A stretch of 64,000 nt of DNA from Desmodus rotundus (Eukaryota > Chordata > Mammalia > Chiroptera > Phyllostomidae), in NCBI RefSeq assembly GCF_022682495.2, contig NC_071391.1, positions 38,974,498 to 39,038,497 on the forward strand, in the 5' to 3' direction. Below the pieces are notes generated by a model. The model saw only the letters and a program-made list of their open reading frames with translations, was not told where the DNA came from and ran no database searches. The translations under genes were made by a program, and so were the position numbers. The stretch's first letter is position 1. Each line of letters opens with the position of its first letter. Below are positions 1 through 12,457 of this stretch, piece after piece.

Positions 1-1470
1 TGGGGATGTGTTTTCATTTCTTTGGATATATACCTGGGAGTAGAATTGGTAGATCATATGGCGAATCTATGTTTAACTTTTTGAGGAACTATCAATTTGT
101 TTTCCAAAGTGGCTATATGACTTTACATTTCCACCAGCAAGGAATAAGGGTTCCCACTTCTCCATATCCTCACCAGTACTTGCTCTTATCTGTCTGTTAT
201 CTTGGTCATCCCAGTGGGTGTGAAGTAGTATCTCGTCCTTTTCACTTGTACTTCCCTGATGGCTAATGATATTGAGCACCTTTTTGTTTGTTTGTTGTCC
301 ATTTGTATATCTTCTTTGGAGAAATGTCTATTCAAATCTTTTTTTGTTCACTTTAAGTTATTGTTTGTCTTTTTATTATTGATTTGTGAGACTTCTTTAT
401 GTATTATGGGCACAAGTCCCTTATAGATATATTATCTGCAAACATGTTCTCCTATCCTGTGGGTTGTAATTTTACTTTCTTGGTAGTATCATTGTCATTG
501 CAAATGTTTTTAATTTTGATGAAGTTGAATTTGTTTATTCATTTTTTCCTGTTGTTGTCTGTGCGTTCGGTGTTTTATCTAAGAAGGTATTGCCTACCCA
601 AGGACACAAAGATTTACCTATGTTTTCATCTAAACTTTTTATAGGTTTAGCTCTTCCATTTAGGTATTTGATCCACTTTGAGTTAACTTTTGTGTATAGT
701 GTAAGGCAGGGGTCCAACTACATTCTTTTACATGTGATGTCTAGTTTTCCAGAACTATTTGTTGAAAATACTTCTTTCCTCACGGAATTATCTTGGCACA
801 CTTGTCTAAATCAGTTGACTGTAAATGTAAGGGTGTATTTATGGGCTCTCAATTCTGTTCCATTGATCTATGTCGACCTGTATATTATCCAATATCATAC
901 TGTCTCACTGTAGTTTTATATTAAGTTTTGAAATTGAGAGGTGTGAATTATCCCCCCCCCCTGCTTTTCTCAAGATTGTTTCTTTATTCTTGGTCTCTTG
1001 CATTTCTATATGAAATTTAGGATCTGCTTGTCAAGGTTTGCAAAAGAAAAGGCAGCTGGAATTTTGATAGGGATTATATTGAACTTGTAGGTTGATTTGG
1101 GGAGTATTTCTATGTTAATAATATTAAATCTTTTGACCCACAGCACATGATGGCATTCTATCTATTTAGATCTTCTTTAATTTTTTTCTGCAATGTTTTG
1201 TTGTTTTCAGAGTAAAAGTGTTTCATTTCTTTTGTTGAGTGTATTCCTCAGTATTTGGTGATTTTTGTTACTATTGTGAAAAATTGCTTTCTTAATTTTA
1301 TTTTCAGGTTGTTCTTTGCTGGTGTATGGAAACATGATTGATTTTTATGTACCAATCTTGTATCCTGCAATCTTGCTAAACTCATTTATTAATTCTAATA
1401 GCTTTTTAGTAGATTTTTCAGGATTTCCTATATACAAGATCATGTCAGCTGCAAATAAAGATGCTTTTAC
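1..1470 (-). mobile_element. L1 relic, antisense, ORF2 3' half and 3' end
   Basis: Read on the minus strand this is L1: the degenerate reverse-transcriptase FADD site lies near 1443-1457, followed toward position 1 by the ORF2 C-terminal text and 3'-end phrases (tttggatatatacctggga at 22-40 in antisense). Stops and indels break every frame. It is cut by the left window edge. Several short open frames here are remnants only. Confidence 0.85.
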
Positions 1471-1673
1471 TTTTTAAAAATAAGAACCCTTAGGGCTTAT
1501 TTCAGATGATTTTTATTTTATTAGAAGGGTCCTAAAAGGAGATTTGTGATTGGTCTAAGAAAAATATTAAAGCAGTTATTTCCCAAAATTCATTGATCTC
1601 AGTTCTAAAGATTAGATGTTTGAAACAGACTTGACCTTAAACCTGGTAATGGCTAAGAAATTCCACTAACAGC

Positions 1674-2080
1674 TGTATTAGTTTGCTGGGACTGTCATAA
1701 CAAAATACCACAGACCGGGTAGCTTAAACAACAGAAAGTTATTTTCTCACAGTTCTAGAGAAGTCCAAGATCAAGGTGTCAGCAGTTAATCAGGTGTCTC
1801 CTATGGCCTCTCTCCTTGGCTTGCAGATGGCCACCCTCGTATTGTGTCCTTCCACAGTCTTTCCTCTCTTCACACACATCCCTGGTGTCTCTCGGCGCCC
1901 ACATTTCCTCCTCTTCTAATGACACCAGTGAGTTTAAATCAGGGCCCACCCAACGAATGGCTTTGTTTTAACTTACACCTCTTTGAAGGCCCTAACTCCG
2001 CATACAGTCACATCCTGAGGTGCGGGGCCCAGGGCTTCAGTACAGATTTTGGGAGGACACAGTTCATTTCACAACAGTAA
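1674..2080 (-). mobile_element. MLT1-type MaLR LTR, antisense
   Basis: It opens with tgtattagtttgctgggac and continues through the cttaaacaacagaaag and cacagttctagag phrases to a gggaggacacagttca end. This is the reverse complement of an MLT1-class MaLR long terminal repeat, about 400 bp. No internal retroviral genes are attached, so it is a solo LTR. Confidence 0.75.
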
Positions 2081-4149
2081 CTTTCTTGGCTTTCCTCCGA
2101 AGATATGATCTCTGGTTAGTTGTGACTAGGGGAGCCAGTTACAACTTCACCATGAATGCCAAATGAGAGTGATCTACAGTCAGAATAAAAAGGCCATGCT
2201 CTTGTCCCTGAGCTAAAGGATCATTATGTGTGGGTCTGCATGTTCCTTGAGCTATTTCACCAGGGTTTACTCTACAGCCCCCTTAAGGAGGGTTGATGAC
2301 CAGCTCTCAGACTCAGGCATGCTAACACCTGGAACCCCTCTAGTGCCTGCTTTAAAAAAGCAGAAGGCATTCCAGATTCTGCTGTTAAACAGCATGGTGA
2401 TGTGCTCACAAGAGAAGTCCTTCTGTGGAGTGATATTTGAGGTTAAATGCAAAGACTCCTGTAAACGTTAAAGTTCTTAAATACAAGAGCTCACTCTAGT
2501 TTTGTTCTCTTTTGAGTGGCTTGTCAGTTTTGGTGGATCAGCTCAAGATGTAACTATTCTTTGCCCTATACTTTCTGCAATACCCAAAAGCAAGGTGCTG
2601 TTAATGTCAATTAGCCATGTCAGTAGGAACTCAAAATCCCATTTCCCTCTACGTCACTGGGGCTGAGGAGTCGCCCCGCCTTGGCTGTAGTTATCTTCCC
2701 CTTTCCTTTGCAGTCTCTGCTCCCTTTTCCAGTCTTTTATTTTTAACTTTCTTGCCCTCTGAGTGTTTTGTTTTGTTTTGTTTTTTACATCTGGCCACAA
2801 ACCCTTTTAGGAAGCAGGCAGTTATAAATCAGATACACAGAAATCAATAAAAAAACAGTACAAGCCACAGTAAGACTGATTTGCCCCCCAGATAACTCGG
2901 ATCCTGCAGGCTCAGCAGTTATGCCCATGGGGGTATCTGCAAGGAGGGTGAAAGGTGAGGGGGCACTGCGTTCTGAAAGAGGGGGAGGGGGTGGGCTGCT
3001 GGCTCCCAGAGGCTCAAGGAAAAAAATGGACTCTGGCCTCCATCCATGCACTTCTCATTTGGCCTCAAGGGAGAGCTCTGTGTTTCCATTTCATCCAGCT
3101 CAGATTTTTCCAACCACATCAGTGGCATTTTCTTATCTCCTGAGGATCTGCTTCAGAGCTAAAGTATCTCCTTTAGGCCTCAAGAAAGGGCAGTGGGAAT
3201 GAATTGCCCTATTTGCTGCAGGGGAAGGGAGGCGGTGTTACTGTAGCACAGAGGCATGGCAGACCAGGACACTCAATCAAGCTGTCTGTTGTCAGGCTAC
3301 CGCTTTCCTCACCCTGAGCTGGGGGAGGCCATCGCTGTGGCCGTGACTCCAGGGAGTCAGAAGTTTGAGTCACTGGGCAGAGTGGCTGCCCCAAGGCCAC
3401 AGGGTGGTTTCATAACCAGCTCACAAAGGAATGGCCTCCCTGCTTTGAAATCCTAGTTCTCGCCCCAAAAGGAGCTTTGCTCAGGAGATGCAAATTTATG
3501 GGAAGTCAAAACTAAAAATAAAAATTAATCTACAGAATAAGTATACCAATCAATTAGTTCATTTATTTAAAATGAGTGTCAGTTGCCCACTATAAGGACC
3601 ATGAAGTTGTCAGACCATTTGGACCAACCATTCATGCCCTCTCCAGTGGGGAGATAGCGGGAGTATACTAACCTTCGCAAAGAGAATTCCCTAGAAGGGG
3701 CTTTTCCTCTCCTCTCCATCAGGGAAAAGTGTTCCAGCTTCCAGGTCCAGGTGCTGGGGTCAGGTCAGGGAAGGGATTGAGGTGATCACAGTTCACTGAG
3801 GGCACCCCTCCCTCCCCAGGAGGGAGACTCAGGCTCAGAATAGGGCTACAGGAATACTCAGGTCCCAGAAATGTCTGAGTTGACCTCCCAGGTGTCCCTG
3901 GTTTCCCCAAGTTGTGCATCTCTGTTACATCACCACTGGTTTTCAGTTAGTCTCTTCCCCTCTTAGGGCTTTTTGGAGATACGTGCATTTAAGGTGGGTT
4001 AAAGAATTATTTGCCAAACCTGAATCAAATATAAAATGCTGGGGATACAAAAATGAGAAAGAGTGGGTTTTGAAGGATGAATAGGAGTCTGTGTGAAAAC
4101 TATTGAGTTGCTGTCAGCCAAGTGGGGGAGACCAACCTGAAAACAAATA
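2081..4149. other. Unannotated 5' flank
   Basis: No gene and no confidently named repeat was seen. There is a short TTTTG run at 2766-2785. Open frames here are under 110 residues and without recognisable motifs. Confidence 0.5.
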
Positions 4150-4390
4150 TAGTCATACCTCAGTACTCATTGGCTTCAGAACTCATCATATCCTGTACTC
4201 CTCTCATTTTGACGAGAAAAAAAAAATTGTTTCAGCACTCGGTGCTTGCTCAGGACTTGTCGCACTTGCTAGAACTTGTATGAGTCACACCACCACCCCG
4301 GGAGAGAAATGTTTCATCGTTCGGTACTTACCAATCCAGCACTCATCAAAGTTCTGCAACGAATTAAAGACAAGGACTGCGGTACCACTG
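4150..4390. mobile_element. Tigger/pogo-like MITE, about 240 bp
   Basis: The left end reads tagtcatacctcagtact (4150-4167). The reverse complement of the right end reads cagtggtaccgcagtcct (4373-4390). About three quarters of positions match, giving terminal inverted repeats of the CAGT type used by Tc1/mariner-pogo elements. The left end abuts TA. The interior has repeated actca(t/c) words. No transposase is encoded. The family name is uncertain. Confidence 0.6.
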
Positions 4391-4392
4391 CA

Positions 4393-4632
4393 ACTGCAAA
4401 ATGTTAAAGCAGTATGGGCAAACATTTCAAAATAAAGAGCCACATAGTGAGTATTTTGGCCTTTGTGAGTCAGGTAGAATCCGGTAGAGTCTGTTTCAAA
4501 TACTAAATTCTGCCCTTGTAATGCAAAAACAGCCATAGGCAATACGTAAATGAATGACTGTGGCTATATTCCAATAAAACTTTATTAACAAAAACTGTCA
4601 GTGGGTCAGGTTTAGCTCACAGGCCATAGTGT
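4393..4632 (-). mobile_element. hAT-type non-autonomous fragment, antisense
   Basis: The text ggctatattccaataaaac (4562-4580) followed by the caaaaactgtcagtgggtc region and ctcacaggccatag matches the abundant mammalian hAT MITE whose ends read roughly ggccatagtttgccgacccc. It is degraded, with no coding content. Confidence 0.6.
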
Positions 4633-4661
4633 GTAAAGAAGAACGTCATCATGGTATGGGA

Positions 4662-4698
4662 CTGCTACTACTACTACTACTACTACTACCACTACAAG
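4662..4698. repeat. (CTA)n microsatellite
   Basis: About ten tandem CTA units with one CCA interruption. Confidence 0.9.
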
Positions 4699-4699
4699 C

Positions 4700-4865
4700 T
4701 ACCATTCTGACAGCTCGCTCTTTGCTAGACCCTATGCCAGGCACTCTATATACAATTTGCATATATTTGTGTACTAATTTTTTACAACAATTTGTGAAGA
4801 CACTGAGATTTAATAGCCAAAGTCACAGAGCTAGAAAGTGGCAAATACAAGGTCAAACCCCATCC
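4700..4865 (-). mobile_element. MIR SINE, antisense
   Basis: The order ctatgccaggcactctatat, then aagtcacagagctagaaagt, then aggtcaaaccc is the antisense MIR core and 3' half. Confidence 0.65.
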
Positions 4866-5214
4866 TATTTGCCTCTACCGTCTATGTTCCCAAATAAACA
4901 ATTGAAAGTTCTGAAAGGAAATGAGCAGAAGGTGTTGATGTGGTGAGGGTCGTGAGGTGGCTCCTGAAGAATAGAGTCTCCCATGAAGAAAGATGGCAGA
5001 GATGGGCCTTCGGGCAGAAAGGGTGCCAGGAAGGCTTCAAAGTACGTGGAGTGTTCTGGAAACTGGGGCTTGAGGTGATGCTGGGGTGTGGGATGCCTCG
5101 GTGGTAGTCTCTGAAGAAGAAACAGGAGAGGTTGGTAAGCTTAGAGCAGAAAGTGCCACGCACTCCAATGAACCTGAATTTTATCTGTGGACCAGGAAAC
5201 AGCTCTGGTCTTCC

Positions 5215-5385
5215 GGACATGCTGCATCAGACTCCGCTGAGGGGCTGTTAGCCCTACAGAGTCCTGGGCCCTGTCCCCAAATATTTTGATTCAGTAGATC
5301 TTGGGATGGGCCCAAGAGTGTGCATTTTATCAAACACCTCAGATGATTCTAGTAGGTATTTTCAGGTTTGGGAATCAGTGCACTA
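5215..5385 (-). mobile_element. MER5A-like hAT MITE
   Basis: Phrases catcagactccgctgaggg, gattcagtagatcttggga and caggtttgggaatcagtgca follow the MER5A order with diverged ends. Confidence 0.6.
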
Positions 5386-5783
5386 AATGTCACTGCAATG
5401 TTTTACTCAAAGGAGAAATATAACCAAAGTTATGTTTTAGGAAGGCCACTTCCCCTTGGAAAATGGATTACTTCATCAAGAGAACCTACCCTCCCAGGGG
5501 TCTATTTTCTGGTTAGTCATCAGCTACTGTCATCTGGAAATGCAGGCGAAAATTTCCAGAAGCTTCTGCACTTCTAGAAGCTTCTTAAACCCTGGATTGA
5601 ACTCTATGCTGTTCACCAAACAATTAATTTAAGGAGAGATATTATATAAATACCAGACTTCCATTTAACAGGCAGAACATATGTGAATCTGAAGTTAAGG
5701 ACAATACCTTCCCCAGGATGACTGGTGAATCCTACACTAGGAAAACCTCTTCTGGTCATGTTTCTTTTGTAAAGATGGTGGTG

Positions 5784-5831
5784 GTGTTGCTGGTGCTGGT
5801 GCTGGTGCTGGTGCTGGTGCTGGTGCTGGCT
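5784..5831. repeat. (GCTGGT)n hexanucleotide repeat
   Basis: About seven units of gctggt flanked by GTG and CTG triplets. One frame reads Leu-Val-Leu-Val, but no gene signal surrounds it. Confidence 0.85.
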
Positions 5832-5904
5832 GCTGATGCCACTGTTGCTGGGTTCTGTACTGCCCTAGAAGCCACATCATGGAGTGTTGAACAGAACCCT
5901 GGGC

Positions 5905-6110
5905 TGGGAGTCCAACTACCCTGAGCTCAAACCCTGTTTACAGTACTTAGTAATTGTGATGCCTGGAGCAAATGACTTATCCTTTCTGAGCTTTAGTTTT
6001 CTCATGTGTAAAATGGGAATAATAATACCATGCGGGGCCATTGCAAGGACTGAATAAGATAAAGGATATAAAGAGCCAGGTAGAGGGCTTGGTACAATTA
6101 ATATAGGTTC
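5905..6110 (+). mobile_element. MIR SINE
   Basis: Contains the MIR core: caaatgacttatcctttctg, then ttttctcatgtgtaaaatgg, then the ggaataataatacca tail. Confidence 0.75.
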
Positions 6111-8200
6111 TCTTCTGCCGATACCTTGGAGTTGTTTTCGGGTACTCCCCAACTTTCCATTGTGAAAAGATGAAGGCTCCTCTGAAGAGAGACCCTCTAT
6201 GGTGGCTTCCTGTTTCATACTGTTAAGCACCAAGATGATGCAATTCCGGTGTCTAGGCCACAAGTTTGCTATTGGGAGAGCTATTCCCAAGCTCCTGCCT
6301 TCACTCTCCCCTCTCCCCAAGGTCATTTCACATCACGGTTGACCATAGTCTGTTCTCAAGTGGTGTTTAAAGGCTGAAACCCTGCAGCTATTTGCATAGA
6401 TTTAGGTACCAAGGAAACTGCTCTGTTTACTTTAGCATGCCTTCTTGTGGCTATAGCCTCTGTTCAAGGAGCATCTTTTGAGTAGATCAAATTGCAAATG
6501 CAGTTCAGCTCAGATTTTTTAGTGAAAAAAATAAAAGACCTCAGCCAAGATCTACAGTGGCTCCTGTCCCCTCCATTGGCCTTGGTGGCCAAGGTTTGAG
6601 CTTCTTTCTTGTCCTGCAAACTGGAGCCTTCCCCTGAAACTGTGGGGCTGGGGTCCAGGGCAGAGGGTGTCAAGCCTGTTCACACAGCCTGTCATCGTTC
6701 AGGTCTTGGGGTCTACTCTTCAGGGAGGGTTAGCATTCAGATCCTGTCCAACTCTGAGCTAAAAAACAGGTGGAGTGAGTCCTTGGAGATTAACCAGGAG
6801 GAGGCAATGACAGCATTTGAAGATTGAGATTTGACTGCACAAATGTGTCATTATGTTCAGCAGGGTATCTTTTAGGAAGACCAACAAGGAAGTTGGTCAA
6901 ACCTAGTCCTTTCTCTGGAGCTTCAGTTTAAATGTGTGTGTAGTACAGGGAAGGCTGGGGAACAGGTGTCATGGGGTGGGAGATTCAGAGGTTTGGGCTG
7001 TGGTTTCTTGGAGGATGCTGAATCCAGCCATAGGGGCAAGAAAGACAGAAGGAGGAGCAGGTTTTGAGGAAAGGGTCATGGTGGTATGTTTCATTGGGGA
7101 ATAATTTAGGGCAAGATAACTTACTCTAGATCTGAGTTTCCAACTCATACTCTCAGGAAGGCAGCAGAGCAACAAGGTGAGAAAAGCTTGTGGTGTTGGG
7201 AAAGACCCTGTAGAGCCCACTTTGCAAAGACTAGGACGTTTGTCCCAAAAAAGCCAACACAAGACACTTTAAGCAAAAAGGAATATTCACTTGTTCTTGA
7301 AACATAGAAGGCCAGGGATATCAGGCATAGCTTGATCAAGGCCTTAGATGGCAGGCTCAGGACCAAGTTTCTTTGTGGCACTTTGCTCTTTCTTTCCCAG
7401 TGATTCCATTCTTAGATAAGTTCTTCATCACCATCACAGGAAGGATTCTGTTTTCACCCTCTTATATTCAAGTTCTGCAATTAAGAGTAAGGATCTCCTT
7501 CCCAGGATGCCCAACAAAATCTTATTATGCCTTATGGGCTCTGGGCAGGTCACATGCTCACCCTCGAACCAATCATTGTTACTGAAAGGATGTAATGCAA
7601 ATATGTCCAAAGGCTGCCTCCACCCCTAGGATTGCCAGTCAGACCTCTCGCTACTGATTGCGTGGCTGCTCTCAGTAAGCAACATGGGCTCCAAACTCAC
7701 GAGGCAGAAAGTGGGCCATGGCTGGCAACTTGTGACACCAATCCCCACACCGGTGGTTGGTGTCACAGTCTGCTCTTCACTCCCAGGAGGGCCCATCACT
7801 GAGCCTGCTGCAATTCCTTCTTTGACCTCCTGAGGCACATATGAGGCCAGACTCTGCCCTGCAGCCCAGTGCCAGATTATTGGGCCCATTTCCACAGCTT
7901 CTGAGAACTGGGATGCCCAGAGTGGATATAAACAGCAGGTGGGACTTGAGCTGGGGACGCTCCATCCCGGTAAGGAAGAGTTATCACGTCTCTTTGTCTC
8001 AGATGATGCAACTGCTTCCTGTCTCCCCTGGGGGATGCTGAGGAAGGACTTCCGGTTCTGTGCCTTGACTAGAGTTGTCCTTGCTGGCCCAGAACAGGGC
8101 TGTGATCTGGAACAGTCAAGGTCCCCCTGTCAGGAAACATCTCCCAGTACTCTTGTCCTGTCTCTGCTGAGATGAGGGAAGAGTGGAAATGAGTCTGAGT
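6111..8200. other. Unannotated 5' flank
   Basis: No gene or confident repeat. Small open frames on both strands lack family motifs. Confidence 0.5.
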
Positions 8201-8204
8201 GCTT

Positions 8205-8420
8205 TCTTAAGAAGGGTTGGAGACCCCATTTTGAGCACAGGAGACCCAGGTTTTAGTCCTGACTCTGTTTCCTGACTGTGTGACCTAGAGCAAGTCATTG
8301 TACTTCTCTGAGGCTCAGTTTCCTCATCTGTAAAAATGAAGCTATAATACCTTCCTCACAGAGCTGAGAGGGTTCAAGAGCTAATACGTGCATGCTGTGC
8401 TGGGTGTATACACGGTAAAG
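8205..8420 (+). mobile_element. MIR SINE
   Basis: Reads ctgactgtgtgacctagagc, then ctcagtttcctcatctgtaa and a cttcctcacagagctgagag tail, a well preserved MIR. Confidence 0.8.
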
Positions 8421-8659
8421 CAAGGTTGGAGTCCTGGAGTCCTTTCTTGCAAGGGGAGGGATCCACCAAGTATTGAATAATTGCTCTAGACCTGTGCTGT
8501 GTTCCCACAGCTGGGGCACAGAAGAAAGCTCTCTGCTCTCAGGTTTGGCAGATGCAGTCCACGTGCAGGAAAGAGAAACCACTGCGTGGCAGATGGGGGC
8601 AGCTGTGCGGTGCTCTCACAGACCAGAGAGCACACGGCATCTGGGAAAGGTCAGGGAAG

Positions 8660-8765
8660 GCTGTCCAGGGAGGCTGCCTTGAAGGACACACTTCCGAGCC
8701 CCAGAGCCTGCCACAGTACCTGACACTGGGGAGGCACTCAACAAGCACTTCTTGAATGAGGGAAG
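8660..8765 (+). mobile_element. L2/MIR 3' tail fragment
   Basis: Includes cacagtacctgacactgggg and aggcactcaacaagcacttc followed by ttgaatgaggga, the usual L2/MIR 3' end. Confidence 0.45.
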
Positions 8766-10320
8766 GATTTGTGAAGGCGCTGGGGAGGCCAGCTTTTCCT
8801 TCTCACTTTCCCAAACCAGTTCCTCCACAGAGGCCCTGATGCGCACTTCCAGAACAAAGCCAAGAAGGGAGGGGGAGATGAGGGAGAGGGAGGAGCAGCA
8901 AAGAAAGGCACACTGGGAACTGGATGTTCATTTATTGTTTTATTTTTATTTCCTGGGGGATAGGGCTATTGCCAAATCAAGGAAGAATTTTTATTTTTAT
9001 TTGAAATGAAGTTCCCATGGTGGTAGAGTTCTGATTCTGGCTTTTCAGACTGGCTGCTCCTGGTGGTCTGGCTGGCCTGGACAGAGCTCGTGTCCTGGAC
9101 AAGCAGGGGTGTCTTGCTCCATCCTCACCCCCATCCTGAGGAATGGACATCTTCAGGTGCAGAGGCCAGAAGACCTAAGGGAGAGGTGTAGTCTCAGACT
9201 CAGCCTCACTGTTGGCCTCTGAGAGAGTCTGCATGTGCAGTGTGGGCTGGACTGGCTGTTGTCAGGTCCCCTTGGGGCCCATCAGGCAGGCTCAGTTCCT
9301 CCGGTCTTCTCCCTGAAATAAGGGACAGCTGTCCCCAGAGGCCTGCCTCACAGGAATGAGTGTTCCAGGTGGCGGGTTGCCAGGACCCCCAATATCAGAG
9401 TCCCTTTGTCAGAGCCAAAGTTGGGCCATGTGACTGGGTTTGGGATGGGAGGCCACGACCACCTTGCAAACCCCATGGCTCCACTCTGTCAGGAAGTAGG
9501 GTGTTGCAGGGGTGCCACGGCAGCAGGCGCTGGGATGATGGCACATTTGAGCACATACCAGTAGCCATTTGGGGCAGGCGTTGGCTAGCTTTCCATGTGG
9601 ACATAGAAGAGCCAGGGGGCCTGCTCTGTGGCTTCCCGCTGGGTTGTGGTTAAAGCTGGGGGCCTACTGATAACTCTAAAAGTCCTGGATGGTCACACAG
9701 AAGCCTGAAGGTGGCAGAGGAGTCCTCGCCCTTTGTGGGGTTTTATTGGTAGACTCCTAGGGGAAAAATCTGCACGTGTGTCAGGGAAAGCAGGAAACCC
9801 AGTCATATCGTCGAGAGAAAACCTCAGCTGTTGACCTGGGGAAGCTCAGTGGGAACAGGGGCGGGCAAGGCCATCCACCTGCCCAGGTGATGCGTGTTCA
9901 TGTCACTCCAGTAAGAGGAAAATGGAGCCAATTCTATCCCACTTCTCACATGAGGAACTCCAAGGCCATGGTGGGGCCATAGTTGAAATCAGCCCTGGAG
10001 GGCCCACTTGGCTTCCCAAGGCTTCCTCAGCAGCCAGCATTCACTCCCTTAACCCTTCTGCATCATAAAGTATGTGATACAATTATTTCACTTGCTCATT
10101 CATTCATTTTCTCACTCATCTATTCAAGAAACTCTGAAGGGTGAATTATACACTGGCCCTGCCTTGAAGGAGTCCACTGTCTAGGACATGATTTTTATTT
10201 ATTTAGCATTTAAAAGTATTTTAATGAAAAGAGCATTAAACATGGATTCAGAGAAAATAAAAAGTTAAAATGAAGACTCTGGACCAGAGGATCTTAAAGG
10301 TTCCTCTCTCACTCATGGTT
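8766..10320. other. Unannotated 5' flank
   Basis: Nothing recognised except short A/T tracts near 8930-9005 and 10185-10260. Confidence 0.5.
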
Positions 10321-10329
10321 TATGATTCT

Positions 10330-10660
10330 TCACGTGGCTACCCATCTTATTTTTGTCACATGTCTTGGCTCTGCCCACTAATAAATATTATCTTCAGCAA
10401 GTTACTTGACTTTGTTTTCTCTTCTGTAAAGTATGGATGAAACTGATACCCGCTTCTCAGAGCTACTGTTAGAATTCAGAGAGATAAAGAACAATAAGAC
10501 TTTGCACTTGCCTGGCAGACAGCCACTGCGCAGGCAATACCAGCTATCCTCGTTGTCCGGGGCACTGTAATGATTAAAGGAAACTGTGTGTGTGGAAAGC
10601 ACGGCACAGGGCTTGGCACGTAGGGAGTGTTCAACAATGTCGTTATTGCTACTACTGCCA
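10330..10660 (+). mobile_element. MIR SINE, interrupted
   Basis: MIR core (agcaagttacttgactttgt, then cttctgtaaagtatggatga) and the tail words gggcttggcacgtaggg are separated by extra sequence. Confidence 0.6.
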
Positions 10661-11149
10661 CTATTGGTTTTACATTACGAACGGCCATGGCCCAAGCAAA
10701 CAGTGAGAAATACATGCTGTCATCCTGGTAATGACACATCGAAACAGAGACACCAAGAGATATTAGGATAATTAATTCAGGTCCAACCAGGAATAAAAGC
10801 TTTCTGGAACAAACAGCTTTGTCAACCCAGACAGAGGCTAGGCGTGCCCACAGAGAGCAGCAGCTGCTGGCTGCATTCTCTCCCCAGCCCTGGGGACCAC
10901 ACTCCTGGAGACAGTGTCCTGGTGTTGAAGCTGAAGATGTGGCTGTTAATGAAGTGTGGCTGAGAGCAGGGTTGGAGGGGGAAATGTGCCCTGCTAAGAG
11001 CCTCAGCAGAGTTAATTAGAGGACTTGCGTACTTCTACCACCCTGGGGATGTTTGCCTCTGCTAGTTGATTGAAATTGGTTATACACCTTCCGGAGACTA
11101 GATAGCAAAAGGATGAGAACTGCTGATCCACTAAACAAATGATTATAAG

Positions 11150-11345
11150 ACAAACTGACAGAGTTATGAGGAAGGGAGGACATGGAGCCCATAAGAAGGG
11201 CATCAGAGGAAGTCAGGGCAGGCTTCCTGGTAGAAGTGACAGTTGAAATGAGTATTAAGTATGAGCAGGAAGTGGCCAGAGAATTCTAGACAGAAAGTTC
11301 CATAGCAAGGCTCAGACCATTGGTGCCCAAGTGACCCATGATCAT
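11150..11345 (+). mobile_element. L2-like fragment
   Basis: cagggcaggcttcctggtag, then gacagttgaaatgagtatta and gagcaggaagtggccagaga follow the order of L2-derived text seen at other L2 copies in this window. Confidence 0.4.
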
Positions 11346-11397
11346 CAGGGAGAAACTTCTCTTTGAGTAATTTTTCAGGACACCAGGAGACTGTCTT

Positions 11398-11412
11398 TCC
11401 CCCCCCCCCCCT
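11398..11412. repeat. poly(C) run
   Basis: A run of C after ctttcc. Similar C runs occur near 950-961 and 63903-63914. Confidence 0.9.
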
Positions 11413-11414
11413 TA

Positions 11415-11790
11415 ACAACTCTATTATTTATTATGCAAGTACGTCACACTTGTTGTAGAAAAAAATGGAAAATATAAACATTCAAAATATGTTAAATTGA
11501 GTTTATTCATAATTTCACTGAAATAACCAACTTTGGCTTTTAAACTTCTGGACTTCTCTTCCCCTACTTTCATGGATAAAGGTAGCCATATGTCTGTCTA
11601 CATATATTCCACCTAAAATGTACATACATAAAAATACATGGGATTTGAAAATGAAAGTAGAATCATACCACCTGACTTTCTCTCCAGTCAATATATTGTG
11701 AGCAAAAATGACTGTCCAAGGCATCAAGCATTTGTGCATTTTAACTGCCTTGGATGGAAATGTTCTGAAATGAAACTTGTATCCTATCTT
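11415..11790 (-). mobile_element. Old L1 fragment, antisense
   Basis: AT-rich text with gaaagtagaatcatacca followed by tcaatatattgtgagc resembles the antisense 3' region of old L1M elements. Degraded; family uncertain. Confidence 0.4.
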
Positions 11791-12457
11791 TTCCACGGAG
11801 CCGCCCGAGCTGCGCTTCACGCATTCCCACCAGCTTTGGTTCCGGGCTGTAAACCGGGGCTGAGCTCAGTGACTAGGAAGGTGTCTGAACAGCCCAGACT
11901 CTATGCCAAACCGAAGTTTCAAATTAGATTTAACATGTATAAACTGGAGGGTTTCATATGTAAACATTGTGGATTTTAGCTTTTCTTGGGAAAAAACTGG
12001 GAGATTTGGCCAAGAAAAGACTGGTATTTTTTCATGACCTCAACATTAAATAGTAACTGCCCCCATTAGGTACAGCCTGTCTGCCCTGGTCTGCCACACT
12101 CCAGAATGCTGTCACTCACCCGGTCGGCCCGGCCCATCAAGGCCGTCAGTTTGCCACCTCTGCGTGAACCCTATTTTACAGAAGCTGGTTGCCAATGAAT
12201 GCAAAGCTTTCTTAATCTGTTTATTGGTGATATGGTTTCACCCACTAATCCAACGAACATTTAGTGAGTGGCTATTCTGTTTGACTCTGTTCTGGATGTG
12301 GGTCAAAACCATATATATTTATTAAAATAATCATAAAAATATGAATAAAAGTATAGTCCCTGCTGCGAGGTCCTCAAAGTAGAGCTGAATGGAGGTCTGG
12401 GCAAAGTGCTCTGGGGCAGTGGAGAAGTGGGATGAACCAAACAATCCGCCCCTGCTC
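11791..12457. other. Short CpG-bearing stretch and L2-like remnant
   Basis: 11800-12150 has a modest number of CpGs but is too sparse for a CpG island. 12225-12440 has L2-like words (ccaacgaacatttagtgagt). No promoter could be supported. Confidence 0.35.

Noticed and set aside
5784..5831. Leu-Val repeat peptide from the hexanucleotide repeat
   Set aside because: The frame is just the repeat read in one phase; flanks show no coding signal.
11800..12150. CpG island promoter
   Set aside because: CpG density is only locally raised over short stretches and no downstream exon is supported.
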